64,000 bases of DNA from Hirsutella rhossiliensis (taxonomy: Eukaryota > Ascomycota > Sordariomycetes > Hypocreales > Ophiocordycipitaceae). The stretch lies in the NCBI RefSeq assembly GCF_020360975.1, contig NW_025408667.1:11929413-11993412 (forward strand), given 5' to 3'. The notes beneath the pieces are model-generated. The model saw only the letters and a program-made list of their open reading frames with translations, was not told the origin of the DNA and made no database searches. Position numbers and translations under genes: made by a program. Positions 9,676 through 20,606 of this stretch are shown in pieces (position 1 is the stretch's first letter; each line of letters starts with the position of its first letter).

Positions 9676-11192
9676 ATGGACTTATCGCAGCTTCCTCCAG
9701 AACTGGCCAGAGCAGTGGAGCGCCACATGCACCAATCTCAGGTGGCGGAATCTGCATCACAGACAGCATTCCCATCTTCGGCGCAGGTTCCCCCTGTGGA
9801 GGAATCGGATGCAACGGAATCTCCATCAGATAGCGGCGAGGCTGAACCAAGACCTTCGCCGACGACGAACAGAAGAAAAATCATGACACAAAAACGGCTA
9901 GATCAGCTCGCAGCGGCTAGAGCTGCGAAGAAAAGAAAAGAGTCGCATGGTAGGCTCCAGCGGGGTGAGAATGTGGGGCAACAGGCTGAACCCACCACCT
10001 CCAACGTGGCCTTCAATGGAGCTCAGGGAACGCAAACCGAACTAGGAGAGATCCGGCAACAGCTGGATCAGCAGATCGACTATTCGCGGCGGCAAGGGGA
10101 GCAGATACAGCAGCTCCTGAGCGCCCTCTTAGAAAAATCGGGCGAACGTGGCTCACGACGACGGTCCAGGTCGCCAGAGTATAGCCCACCACCGCGGCAA
10201 AGGATTCGGGAACGCTCTCCCATTTACGAGCCCAAGAACAAAAACCAGGTACAGATTCAACAGTTCCGGGGCACTTCGGCAGCCGAGCTTTCTACCTTTG
10301 TCGGAACCCTTCAGTGGGTGTTTCGGGAGCACCCCGCCACTACCAGGATGAGCAGAGGAGAATCAGGCTAGCGGCGGGCCATCTCAGCCAGACGTTGAGA
10401 AGGGATTTCCTAGACAATCTGCGACTCAAATTCGATGGAAGTGAAGAAAACATGACGTGGGGAGATATGGAGGACTGGCTCTGGAGCAATATCAACAATC
10501 CCCGAGGTCGCACCCGGAGTGCATACACCAGCCTGACCAAGCTTAAGCAAAAGCCCGGCCAGTCATTCCGGGACTTCTTTCGGCAATATCGTGCGATTGA
10601 AAGCGAGTTCCCTCAAACTGTTCCTGACTGGCTACGCATTGAGATGTTTCTCTTCTGCTGTAACAAAGATATCAAGGATCTCTTTCGATCCCAAAACTAC
10701 CCCAAATCGTGGAACGACTTGGTAGAAAAGGGCCATGAGTATTGTCAAGCGATACTCCGCCCCAGCCGAGGAGGCGTCCCAACCTACATGGGCACCGTTC
10801 TTGTGTATATAAATAACTGGGACCTTTGTCCCCTTGACTTGGGCAGTGGTCAAGGCCAATTGACTCTCCATAACCCTCACATACATGGCATCTTTCCAGT
10901 TACATGTGACAAGTATGACGACGATTTCCATGACAAGGGTTACCAACCCGACCGTAGCGCCGGTGATCCGAGGTCGACAGAAACGAATGGTGAAGAGGGT
11001 GCATCTTCAAGGAAGGAGAAGCCTGGCGCCTGTTTCAAATGCGGGAAGCCCGGTCACATACGACCAAAGTGCACCGAGCCTGATTGCAAACGATGCGGTG
11101 ACGGCAGACACACTACGGCCCGTCACTCCGACCCGGTTACGGGTGCCAATGGGATACGAAGGATTCAACAAGAACCGGAGGATAAGGATTAG
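9676..11192 (+). pseudogene. Gypsy-1 gag with CCHC zinc knuckle
   Basis: Starts MDLSQLPPELARAVERHMHQ and runs to about 10345, then continues one frame over to 11192. At the break the sequence is CACCCCGCCACTAC; one more C would join the frames (FREHP-RHYQDEQRR). The second part has the gag core (LKQKPGQSFRDFFRQYRAIE) and ends with a CCHC knuckle CFKCGKPGHIRPKC. Between about 10770 and 10905 there is a stretch (GGVPTYMGTVLVYINNWDL onward) that does not look like gag and may be a small in-frame insertion. The frame ends at TAG 11190-11192, in the same frame as pol. Confidence 0.85.
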
Positions 11193-13800
11193 GAACCACA
11201 CCGGCTCCTGTCTCAGAGCGGTGAGAACTGGATACCCTACCAGTTGCGACAGGATGGCCGGTGGTCCAAAACATGGCTGGCTTTGCTTGATCAAGGCAGC
11301 CACTACAACCTGATCTCTCCAAGGCTGCTCACTCAACGTGATTGGCAGCGAGTGGAACCAACGTTTGAGGAACCCGAAACGGCAGACCATAGCCGGATTG
11401 ACACAAAAGGAACTATCCACGTCTTGCTCAAGGCAAGGGATAGCTGGGGAACCGAGAAAATTCTTCGGGTCTTCTGCTTCGTCTCATCTGTAGCTGACAA
11501 GGAAGGACTTTGGCTGGGCAAACCCTGGCTAAAACATATTAGTCTGTTGCTGGAGAGGGCAGATCACCTTACCTGGGCTTTCGCTGCGCCCCCGCAAAGG
11601 ACATCGTTCGTCCGCGGCGCGAAACAAATCAGGCGTCTCGCGAAATCTCACTTTGGTATACCCCTTATCCACGAGAACAACAACGAAGCGGTGACTCCTT
11701 TAGAAGACGCAGCCCCGCCAGAAGTGCCTTTAGCATACCGTGATTGGGCAGACGTCTTCTCGGAGGAAGAGGCTGCTAGGTTACCCCCTCTTTCAGGGCG
11801 TTCCCATCCAATCGACCTCGAGGATGGGCAAATGCCCCCTCCAGGACCCATCTATAATCTGTCAGAACATGAGCTCGCGGTATTACGCGAATACATCGCT
11901 TCGGCCCAGGCGAAAGGATGGATCCGACGATCAATCAGTCCTGCAGGCTCTCCGATTCTCTTCGTTCCTAAAATGGGAGGGAAACTACGGTTATGTGTCG
12001 ACTACCGTGGGTTGAATAAGGTGACCAAGAAGAACCGAGCGGCTTTGCCATTGATCTCGGGGATCTTGGACCGACTGGGTAGAGCTAAAGTCTTCACCAA
12101 GCTTGACCTAAAAGACGCATATCACCGACTCCGGATTCGCGAAGGGGACGAGTGGAAAACAGCATTTAGGTGCCACTATGGCCATTACGAATACCAGGTA
12201 ATGCCATTTGGGCTGGTCAACGCTCCCGCCTCGTTCCAGCAATACATCAACGATGCACTGGAAGGCCTGGTTGACATCATCTGTGTTGTCTACTTGGACG
12301 ACATCCTCATCTTCAGTGAAGACCCGGAACAGCATGAAGGTCATGTCAAGGACGTCCTGCAAAGGTTGCGAAAAGCCGGACTTTACGCCAATCTGAGTAA
12401 ATGCGAATTCTCGGTGAAGAAAGTCTCCTTCTTGGGGTTCGTGGTCGACGAAGAAGGAATCCACATGGAAGAAGAACGGGTCCATGCTATCACAGAATGG
12501 CCAGCACCCCGTTCTGTAAAAGACATACAGGTTTTCTTAGGGTTTACTGGGTTCTACCGCCGCTTTATCAAGAACTACAGCAAGATCGTGTCTCCGCTCA
12601 CCGATCGTCTCCGCAAGGGTGCATCGAAGCCCTTCAAGCTGGATCCAAAAGCAATGAGGGCTTTCGAAGATCTCAAGACGGCCTTCACACGTGGGCCTGT
12701 TCTCAGACACTTCGATCCTTCCAAGGCAATACGAATCGAAACGGATGCGTCTCAGTTCGCTATCGGAGCAATAATCTCTCAACTGCACACCGATCGATGG
12801 CACCCCGTAGCGTTCCTTTCGCGGAAGCTTCAGGACGCAGAGACAAGATACGCAATCCCGGACTGCGAACTGCTAGCTATCACAGAAGCTTTCCGCTATT
12901 GGCGCCACTACCTTGCCTATACGGAGCAGAAGATCACCGTTTTGACGGACCACCTGAACCATAAGTACTTTATGTCCAAAACTAAGCTGACCAATCGACA
13001 GATGAATGCACTGGACCAGTTGTGCAGCTTTGACTTTGAGATCCTTTACCGACCGGGCTTGAAGAATCCTGCGGATGGATTATCAAGACGGCCGGACCAC
13101 GAGAGGGTGATGAGAACGGCCGGGCTGCGAGATCCGTGCGTTCCGTCATTCCTTGAAAAGTTTGCCCAGCTGTTTCCCTGTGAACCTGCGGAAGGGGACC
13201 GTGTGTGTTCAAGACAGGCTGCTGGTATTGGCGATCAGTCCGGTTCGCGACCGGCTGTCCCTGTCGCCCCTGTACATGTTGACCGGCTGTTTCCCTGTGA
13301 ACCCGCGGAAGGGGACCGTGCGTGTTCAAGACAGGCTGTCGGATTTGGCGAGCAGTCCGGTTCGCGACCGGCTGTCCCCGTCGCCCTCGAAAAGATTGAT
13401 CGGCTGTTTCCTGGGAGTCTGCGGGTAGGGACCGTGTGCACTCTAGACAGGCTGTCGAATTACGCGATCAGACCAGGTCGCACCTGGCTGTCCCTGTCGC
13501 TGATGGAAGAGCTAAGCTCGACCGTCTCAGGCGTGTTGCACGAGTCTTGAGGACGTCGAGGACGACATTTCAGGAGGAGGGCACCGCTGTAACGGCACCA
13601 GCGTTACAGGAGTCACTCCAAGAGGCCCTGCTGGCGGCACAGCAAGGGGACGCCTTTGTTGTCCAGCAGAAGCAGCTTGTTAGTGTCCCTGACAGCGCTA
13701 CCGCCGGTGGGCTCTCGTCAGAAGTCTGGAGCACCAATGACGAGGGGCTGTTGTGTTACCGCGAGAAGATCTTCGTGCCTGTGGGCTTGAGAAACGAGAT
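11193..13800 (+). CDS. Gypsy-1 pol, first part: protease, RT, RNase H
   Basis: The frame is open from directly after the gag TAG; the first ATG is at 11244 and the open frame runs to 13550. The protease-like site is WLALLDQGSHYNLIS, with Gln where Ser or Thr is usual. RT shows LRLCVDYRGLNKVT, FTKLDLKDAYHRLRI, QVMPFGLVNAPASFQ and the catalytic YLDDILIFS. RNase H follows with IRIETDASQFAIGAI, PDCELLAITEAFRYWRHYL and PADGLSRRPD. Next comes a Cys-containing 39-residue repeat present three times (13170-13510). A frame change near 13530 leads into RRVARVLRTS and REKIFVPVGLRNE, where hAT-2a interrupts it. RT and RNase H motifs appear intact. Confidence 0.92.
13170..13510 (+). repeat. Three tandem 117-bp (39-residue) units in Gypsy-1 pol
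   Basis: Units start at 13170, 13287 and 13404. The first two are nearly identical and encode LFPCEPAEGDR...CSRQA...SGSRPAVPVA; the third is diverged (LFPGSLRVGTVCT). The period of 117 is a multiple of 3, so the frame is kept. The repeat lies in the linker between RNase H and integrase. Confidence 0.85.
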
Positions 13801-15279
13801 CAGGGTGGTTTTCCATATCTAAATATGGAAATACCCTTTCCATGAATGGCATGGAATAGGTATGGATATGGATCCATGTATTTCCATACTATTGGCTGAA
13901 CCACGCCACTAACAAGGGTTCCTACAGGGGGCTACCTACAGGGGCTGTGGGCCTGGAACCCCCGCTACAAATCCGCACATCCACAAAATCAGCCTCACCA
14001 CCAACCCACAGCATACCATTATCACCTGGCGACAATGGATTCTGAGCCTGTGTTAGTTATGTTTCTTCGATTCTGAATCCATTGCTTCGGATTCATTCGC
14101 GTCTATATCTCCCAAGACAAGAGAAAACCTGCTTTTGGATCATGAAAACATGCTCATCTGGCAGTAATGTACCGGTAGTAAAGGGTTAGGGAAGCGGAGT
14201 TCAAAGGCAGGAACCGCCTCATATATTATCTTTATTGTCCCCAGAATGATCCCTACAGTACTTCTGTCACCGCCAGCTTTCGAAAACACCCTGAGGGCAA
14301 GAAAGTATGTCATCAACGTCGCAGAGAATTTATCTCCTCTTCAACCGTCCATCATCGAAGGATTTGATCAACTCTACGGGCAAGCGTGGGATCTGGGCCG
14401 TGTCTTCAAAGGCTACCTTGACCAAGAAATTATCAATAAAGAGAATTCGCCCTATTACGCCGCTTCTTTGGTCCTTCATCCAAGCTATCGCACGACGTAC
14501 ATCCACTCAAATTAGAAGAAGTGGCATAAAACTGCTTTCAAACGGGTCAAAGACCTTTGCTACTCTTACCGAAATACAAACGACGGTACAATTTCGTATC
14601 ATGTACTGGACGAAGAAGAAGACAATGGCCTTGATGCATTTGATCGTATTTCAAGAAATCTGCAGAATTGTGCTCGACCTACAAGTCAAGACGAGTATGA
14701 AGATTACATCTCAGGTGATCCATATGAGATTGCGCCAACAACTGCTTTATCATGGTGGCTTCAAGAGCGACATAGGAACCGACGGCCGAAGTTATCACGA
14801 ATGGCAATAGACATCCTATCAATGCCAGCGATGAGCGACGAGCCGGAACGGGTGTTTTCAGGGGCTCGTCGTACGATCTCCTGGGAAAGGGCACAATTGG
14901 ATGCGGACCAAATTGAAAAGGAGAATTGGTTGAAGCATTGGGTGAAGAACAATGTCTTGAAGAGGGAAGGGCGGTGGCGTGACCGTGGCGTGAGAATTCG
15001 TGCAAATTCCCGTCTGATTTCCCTCCTCGTCTTGGAACAAAACACGTAAGATTTGCCTACCCTCTCTTTTGGACATTATCATTGAGCTCAATCAATTACT
15101 TCGTATTTTTAATTCACCATATGGTGTGAATTTGTCCATCTTGTCGAAGGTGTCTTCAGTGACATTTTGTCGTCGTGCACGGACCAAGTATGGAAAGGTG
15201 TATTGCAATACTTGCAATAAATGTGGGGCCGATACCGATTATCGATTGCAGGCCTTTCCATGTATGGAAAACCACCCTG
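13801..15279 (+). mobile_element. hAT-2a: deleted hAT element inside Gypsy-1
   Basis: The 1479-bp insertion starts CAGGGTGGTTTTCC and ends GGAAAACCACCCTG, with the 8-bp duplication AACGAGAT at 13793-13800 and 15280-15287. Next to each end are further short palindromes of the ATATGGAAAT and CCATGTATGG kind. Removing the element and one TSD copy rejoins the Gypsy-1 integrase frame at N-E-I. A near-identical copy in reverse orientation is at 46074-47554. Confidence 0.95.
14246..15049 (+). pseudogene. hAT-2a transposase remnant, C-terminal half only
   Basis: Frames 14246-14515, 14307-14810 and 14801-15049 together read FENTLRARKYVINVAENLS..., then a region ending in ALSWWLQERHRNRRPKLSRMAI and ILSMPAMSDEPERVFSGARR, the hATC dimerisation domain. 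The BED finger and first catalytic motifs are missing, so the element cannot encode a full transposase. The same deletion is seen in hAT-2b, so it arose before both insertions and the family is likely mobilised in trans. Confidence 0.85.
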
Positions 15280-16557
15280 AACGAGATCCTAGTGCTGTTT
15301 CACGACGATGAGGTTGCCGGCCATCAAGGCGGAACCAAGACTTGCAAGCGGATTCAGGTGCAGTATTACTGGCCCGGATTACGTCGAGACGTGCGTCGTT
15401 ATGTCTCTACCTGCCGCGAATGTCAGCTCGCAAAGCCGAGGCATCATAAGCCGTACGGGCTGCTAGCGCCACTGCCGGCGCCAAGCCGTCCGTGGCAAGA
15501 GATTTCGATGGACTTCATCACGGACCTCCCGCCGGTCCGATGTGAGAAGAAGATTTACCCAGTATCCTGGTCGTGGTCGACCGCCTGACCCGCTACGCAC
15601 GATACATTCCGGTGTCGTCGCGCATATCCAGTGATGGCTTGGCAGATGTGTTCCTGAGGGAAATCTTCAAGCATTATGGAATGCCTGATGGCATTGTCAG
15701 CGATCGAGGAGCCTATTTACGGGGCACTTCTGGGCCACGTTTTGCCATTGCTTCATTGCAAGCGACGCCTCAGCACGTCTTTTCATCCTCAGACTGATGG
15801 TCAAACCGAGCGGGTCAACCAGACGATCGAACAGTACTTACGGACTTTCTGCAACAAAGAGCAGTCAGATTGGATGGACAAGTTGCCATTGGCGGAGTTT
15901 ACGTATAACACCTCATACCATGACACGGTGAAAGGAGCTCCAGCCGAGGTTTTGATGGGCTATCAGCCACGGTCTAAGGGTCATGTCAAGGGACAACTCG
16001 AAACCTTCAGCATTCGCGCCATGGACCGAGTCCGAGGCCTCAGAGAACTTCACGAACGTACGGCCCTCCTTATCACGAGAGCCCAGGAGCGACAAGCGCG
16101 ACACTATAACAAGACTCGACAGCAAATGTCCTTCGAGGAGGGTGATTGGGTCCTTATTTCCACCAAGAACCTTCCGTTGAGACGTCCGACCAAAAAGCTG
16201 ACTGACAAGTACGTCGGGCCATACCAGATTGACCAAGTCGTTGGGGGTCATAAACTAGCCTACCGCCTACGCCTGCCTTCAACAGTCAAGATTCACAATG
16301 TCTTGCCTGTCAGCAGCTTGGAGCTCTATCGGACTCGAAATCAAGAGCCTATTGAGCCTGAGGATCATCCGTTTATACCCGAGTCTACCTATGACGTTGA
16401 AAAGATTCTCGATCATCAAGGGCCGAAAAGTCGTCGGAGGTATCTTGTGAAATGGAAAAGACATGGAGATGAAGAGAACTCTTGGGTGTCCAGAAGCGAC
16501 TTTGTGGATAAAGCGTTTCTGGCGGACTACGACCAGTCTGTCTTGACAAGAACTTAA
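15280..16557 (+). CDS. Gypsy-1 pol, second part: integrase and chromodomain
   Basis: Continues from hAT-2a. The HHCC motif is seen as H in LVLFHDDEVAGHQGGTKT and C in YVSTCRECQLAKPRH. The core has MDFITDLPPV, SDRGAY and QTERVNQTIEQYLR, matching the DDE triad. Frame changes occur near 15580 and 15760. The C-terminal part has the GPY/F-like YVGPYQIDQVVGGHKLAYRL, then a chromodomain YDVEKILDHQGPKSRRRYLV, KWKRHG and ENSWVSRSD. Chromodomains of this group are thought to guide insertion to histone-marked chromatin. The stop is at 16555-16557. Confidence 0.9.
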
Positions 16558-16567
16558 GAGTTCGGGA

Positions 16568-17516
16568 CAGACTTGCAAATAGATAAATCATAATCAAATC
16601 AAATCAAATTAAATCAAATTAATCCAAATCAAATCAAATCAAATTGCCCCTGCGCTGAATCAAATCAAATCAAATCGCAACACCCAAATTTATTTGGATA
16701 TCTGATTATTTGGATACGCCCCACAATGGCGACCTGGGCCAATAGTTTTGGGGAGCCAGCCCTGCCTGGCCTAGAGTGGTCGCTAATTACGGGCAGTTGC
16801 TTTTCCAGGCCGTGTCACCAAGCTTTCTTTTTGTGTTTTACCTGACACGTTTGATCGTGAAATATATCTTTGGGTGCATCTGCCATATTACGGGGAGATA
16901 TTTGTAGCCGATGGCCAAAATGGGACAGCTCTGCACTTGACTGCTGCAATGGCGCATATGGGAGGAGTACCGAACCTCGCGGTCGAGCAAGATACGATAC
17001 CCGAGGAGCCCACAGCTGCAAGGAAGACAACGGACCTAGATGACTTCATGACCTCAATTAGGAAACTTGGCGCCCAACCTGCGCCCTCACCGTCCTCCAT
17101 GCGTGACGAGTACGCAGAATGGGTGGGCAGTACCGATCCGGGCGATTGTCTTGTGGACAATCCCATCCAGTACTGGCTTCTCCGCAGACGCCAATATCCA
17201 CGCCTGTCGCGAATGGCAATCGACCTCTTTTCCATTCCGGCGATGTCTTCAGAGCCGGAGAGAATATTTAGCCTTGCCGGACAGATGGCCGCAGCTCAGA
17301 GAGGCCGCCTCAAAGCGGACCTTATCAAAGCGGACCTTAAGGTATAGGAGCGGCTCAATGTATTTTGTCGTGGGAAAAAGTGGGGCTATCCAGATATCCA
17401 AATGAGATCCAAATCGATTCAAATCAAATCAAATCAAATCAGATCCATGATTTTGCTATCCAAATCAAATCAAATTGGACCCCGGATTTGATTTGATTTA
17501 TCTATTTGCAAGTCTG
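16568..17516 (+). mobile_element. hAT-3: short non-autonomous hAT inside Gypsy-1
   Basis: The 949-bp insertion lies just after the pol stop. Its ends are CAGACTTGCAAATAGATAAA and the inverse TTTATCTATTTGCAAGTCTG, with the 8-bp duplication GTTCGGGA at 16560-16567 and 17517-17524. Both ends carry arrays of AATCAAATCAAATC repeats (16591-16680 and 17408-17500). The element is much too short for a full transposase gene. Confidence 0.95.
16874..17347 (+). pseudogene. hAT-3 transposase fragment (hATC domain)
   Basis: A 157-codon frame ends with DEYAEWVGSTDPGDCLVDNP, PIQYWLLRRRQYPRLSRMAI and DLFSIPAMSSEPERIFSLAG, the hATC dimerisation region. The catalytic core and BED finger are missing. The sequence is related to, but clearly distinct from, hAT-1 and hAT-2. 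Confidence 0.85.
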
Positions 17517-17551
17517 GTTCGGGACGAACTCTTCAGGAGGAAGGGGCAACC

Positions 17552-17766
17552 TGTCACGCGCCTAAAGTGCTTGACCACGGTAGATGGCTGGTTGATTCCA
17601 ACCACTGGCTGGAGTGACTTTTCCAGGGAAAAGCACGGGGCTGGGAGGCCTCTCGTGGTTATAAAAGTAGGGTTGCATAGCACCTGATGGAGCTCGTCAG
17701 AGATCAATGAATTGAATGATTGACCCCCGTTCCTCACTCTCTGTTTAGTTGTGTGTGCGCCTTACA
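17552..17766 (+). repeat. Gypsy-1 3' LTR (215 bp)
   Basis: Matches 9404-9618 except for the ending TTACA instead of TTGCA. A purine-rich tract CAGGAGGAAGGGGCAACC lies just upstream and is the likely polypurine tract. Followed by the TSD copy CGTAG. Confidence 0.93.
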
Positions 17767-17771
17767 CGTAG

Positions 17772-18786
17772 ACCTCACAAGCGGCTCTTCTCCTCGAGAT
17801 ATTTTCCAACGATTTGTCGACTCAATTATTTCTTGGCAGCCTTTTAGAGACCAACCCCATTTTCGCAGGAAACCAGAGGTAACTTCCAGCTTTCAGGTCG
17901 ATGGGGGCACCCACACAATGATGCCATTCCGATTCGCAGTGAGGTCATCCTCGTCCCCGTAATAAGGCGCTGGTTCTTCTGCAATGCTTGGCTTCTGTTT
18001 GCACTGGGGTCCCGAAAAGCATGAAGGATCGACAAGATGGCCAACCAGGTCGTTAGCGAATTCTGCCCAGCTAAAGCGACCCTCCTGTTCGATCAGATTA
18101 TCGCGAATACTTGGAAAGGGTAGTAGATCGATACATGTCGCGTGCATAACGGTATTCTGTAACCGCGTCGGGCGAAGAGACTTGGGAAGGTCACTCGCAG
18201 TTGACATGATGACTGCACGACCAGGGAAAGCTTGTTCAGCAGGAATGACCTGCAGCCCCTCAGTTCCGTCACATTTCGCGAGATAGGAAGTAAGGCCCAG
18301 GAGTACAACTTTGTTATCAAAGAGGCCGCGCAGTACGTTGACGTGAATCAGATGTAACAGATGATCCTGCGTAGGGGAAGGCTTAAACTGGCAAGCTGCC
18401 ACTAGGATGTCGAGCCAGGCCTTGTTGTCCCGCTCCCCTGCTTTCGTTGGGACAGGCTCTTTGCTTCTGTTAGTTAGGGCAAACTTTGCTGTAGAGTCAT
18501 GCGGCTCGTGGGATCGAGCAGATATCGTACCGCCATCGGTATCGGCGGCGTGTTGATAGGTGTAGCGCCATCGGTCTACTTGATATGGGCGCGGGTCGTC
18601 TGTTTTGGCTTGGGTTTCTTGTTCTCTTATCCGCGATCCTGCGACGATTAGAATCGACGATTTCAATACCAGCCAATACATTGCTGGGGACTCAGAGCTC
18701 GCGCACTTACTCCGTGCTCGTTGGTTAAGACGGTTTTGCAGTTTCTTGCGCTGCTTCCGCTCCTCAGCGCCCTCGGCGGATTGCAT
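17772..18786 (-). pseudogene. bZIP protein with DUF3425 domain, 3' end interrupted by Gypsy-1
   Basis: Likely the only host gene in the window. From MQSAEGAEERKQRKKLQNRL the frame shows the fungal bZIP basic region; an intron at 18639-18710 (GTAAGT donor, CTAATC branch-like site, GCAG acceptor) joins RLNQRAR to RSRIREQE. The DUF3425 domain follows: LRPTRLQNTVMHATCIDLLP, FPSIRDNLI, ANDLVGHL and NGIIVW. An in-frame TGA at 17893-17895 interrupts the C-terminus, but the same frame continues with LEVTSGFLRKWGWSLKGCQE and ESTNRWKISRGEEPLVRST to the insertion. Across Gypsy-1 the next codon is TGA (9396-9398), so the element landed exactly between the last sense codon and the stop. These proteins are putative transcription factors. 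Read-through into the LTR would add about ten residues. Confidence 0.8.
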
Positions 18787-18961
18787 CAGCCTGAAGTCCG
18801 GGTACGAACAAACTAATTTATCAGATGTCGGATGCTGAAGCTTAAAGCCGAGATTGTTGACCTGAGTAGACCTGAGTATTTAGATGGGAAAGCGCAGGGT
18901 GCAATGATGCAAGAACTTGACTTCAAAAGGATAAAACTGTCATCCAAATCATAATGGAGCA
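18787..18961. other. Short gap between the bZIP gene and Helitron-1
   Basis: No gene seen. Includes the bZIP 5' flank; several in-frame stops just upstream of its ATG support the chosen start. Confidence 0.4.
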
Positions 18962-18987
18962 TTAGGCGTCTGATAAAATACTGCGCC

Positions 18988-19028
18988 ACGCCTTGCACTT
19001 TAGTCTTTAGGGCTGTGGTGCAAGGCGT
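18988..19028 (-). terminator. Probable Helitron-1 3' terminal hairpin
   Basis: Perfect 11-bp stem ACGCCTTGCAC and GTGCAAGGCGT with a 19-base loop, about 135 bp past the helicase stop. Helitrons carry a hairpin shortly before the 3' CTRR end; here the distance to the CTAA is somewhat longer than usual. Confidence 0.6.
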
Positions 19029-19163
19029 ACAATCAGCCGAAGGCTGCGAGTCTGGCTACCAGTCAAGCAGTCAGTCACTGAACAATCAGTACAGTATCTA
19101 CAATCATACATACATCTGTGCCTTGGAAAATGTCGATCTTGTCGCCGGTAGCATCAAGTGGAG

Positions 19164-20606
19164 TTACGTAGACCCGTCGCCTATCTTATACGGATTCTGG
19201 GTAAGAACCTGTCGTTTGCGAAGTTGTTGATCCTTCATTTTCATCTTAATTCCTTCCGGCGGCGACGCATAAGTCAGGTGATTGCGGTCAAACGGGGCAT
19301 CCAGCATCAGACCCTGCAGCGTTTTCACACGCGAGACGGCCACGTAGCTCAAACCGGTCTGAAAGTCACGGCACGACAGATCCGTCACGATCATGTCTTC
19401 GGTGATGCTCTGCGACTTGTGAACTGTAATGGCGTAGCACACGATCAGGGGAAACTGCGTACGAGTGCAGAGTGTGGCTCCGACGAGGAAGTCCCTGTCT
19501 ACTGGCAGAATCGGGACAATCTTCCTGCCATCTGTGGTGGTCAGGAATACCGGCCCCGTGTACCGGTACTTGTCAAACTCCATCATGATCACGCAGGGAG
19601 GGTCTCGCATGGGGTCAGCTCCAGGCGCCCACGCGATATCGTATACTGTACCACGTGCACCGTTGCAGAGGCCAACCGGCTGCCAAAGGTTGGACGTCAG
19701 CATCAGACGGGCGCCAATGCATACGGGAATCTGCTTCGCAAGGTTGCCTGCCTTGTCGTCAGGAGCAGCAGCAGCACCGGGCCAACGTTCTTAGCCATGA
19801 CCTGGATGACAGGCCGGCCTAGGCGGTCGAGGTGGTAGTGGTTATATTCGTTCACCCTGTCTTTCGTGGCGTATACTCGTAGGGAATTGACGAACTTGGC
19901 AACCTCCTGATCGTCCAGCTTCGCCTGAACACGGCTGGAGAGGAGCTTCCAGGACTCCATAGAGAGTTGGAGCAGCCGCAATTCCTCAAGAGCTGAGCGA
20001 AACGCTGCCTGATCGTCGCCGCGCTGACGCTGGGCAACCTTCAAGAAAACCGTCTTGTCGAAGCGCCGATATGCGTTCCTGCCCTTGATCTCTACCCCCT
20101 GCACCTCCTTGTCGTAATAAAGAGGCTTCTGCAGTACAGGGGGAAGCTGAAAGAAGTCGCCAACCAGGAGGATATTAAGACCACCAAAGAACTCCTCATT
20201 TCTATTCGGGAACGCCTCACGGAGACGGTCATCAATCCATGACAGCTGTCGCAGACCCAGCATGCTCTTCTCATCGACGATCAGGTACTTGACATCCTTT
20301 AGCTTCTTCTGGAGCTGAGCTTTGTCGATCGCTGACAGGGGCTTGAAGTCCTTGTTGATGGGGAGGTGCAGCAGGGAGTGCAAGGTAGTGCCCGATATCT
20401 GATTTCCGCACTCTTCCGCCCGAGGCGGCTTGGAGGTGCGCCGAAAGCAGATTGATGAGGTATGATTTGCCCGTGCCACCGCCGCCGTCCACATGGAGTA
20501 ACAACTGGGAACAGGCCTGGGTCAGAAAGTGGCCCATCACCGTATCGTACACTAGGCGCTGCTCCGGATTCAGGGAATCGCGAGCCTCCAGCGGCTGATG
20601 ATCCAC
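19164..20606 (-). pseudogene. Helitron-1 PIF1-like helicase domain
   Basis: Pieces at 20271-20606, 19703-20494 and 19164-19703 form a superfamily 1B helicase. Walker A is HVDGGGGTGKSYLINLL, Walker B is YLIVDEKSMLG, then LNILLVGDFFQLPPV (motif III) and FLKVAQRQRGDD. The last part has CNGARGTVYDIAW, the Helitron/PIF1 motif YAITVHKSQSITED and LSYVAVSRVKTLQGL. Between Walker A and the ISGTTLHSLL motif there are frame changes and apparently a deletion. The enzyme would unwind the donor strand during rolling-circle transposition. The frame is broken at two or more points. Confidence 0.9.

Larger units (their letters stand above)
9404..17766 (+). mobile_element. Gypsy-1: Ty3/gypsy chromovirus with two nested hAT copies
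   Basis: LTRs of 215 bp (9404-9618 and 17552-17766) are flanked by the 5-bp duplication CGTAG (9399-9403 and 17767-17771). The order gag, protease, RT, RNase H, integrase, chromodomain identifies a chromovirus. The internal region is interrupted by hAT-2a at 13801-15279 and hAT-3 at 16568-17516; without them the element is about 5.9 kb, usual for the group. The LTRs differ at one base that I can see (GCCTTGCA versus GCCTTACA at the end), so insertion was recent. Confidence 0.95.

Noticed and set aside
10770..10905. Solo LTR inside Gypsy-1 gag
   Set aside because: A TATA-like stretch and similar CTACATGG and ATACATGG borders are present, but no TG...CA ends with a matching target duplication could be found.
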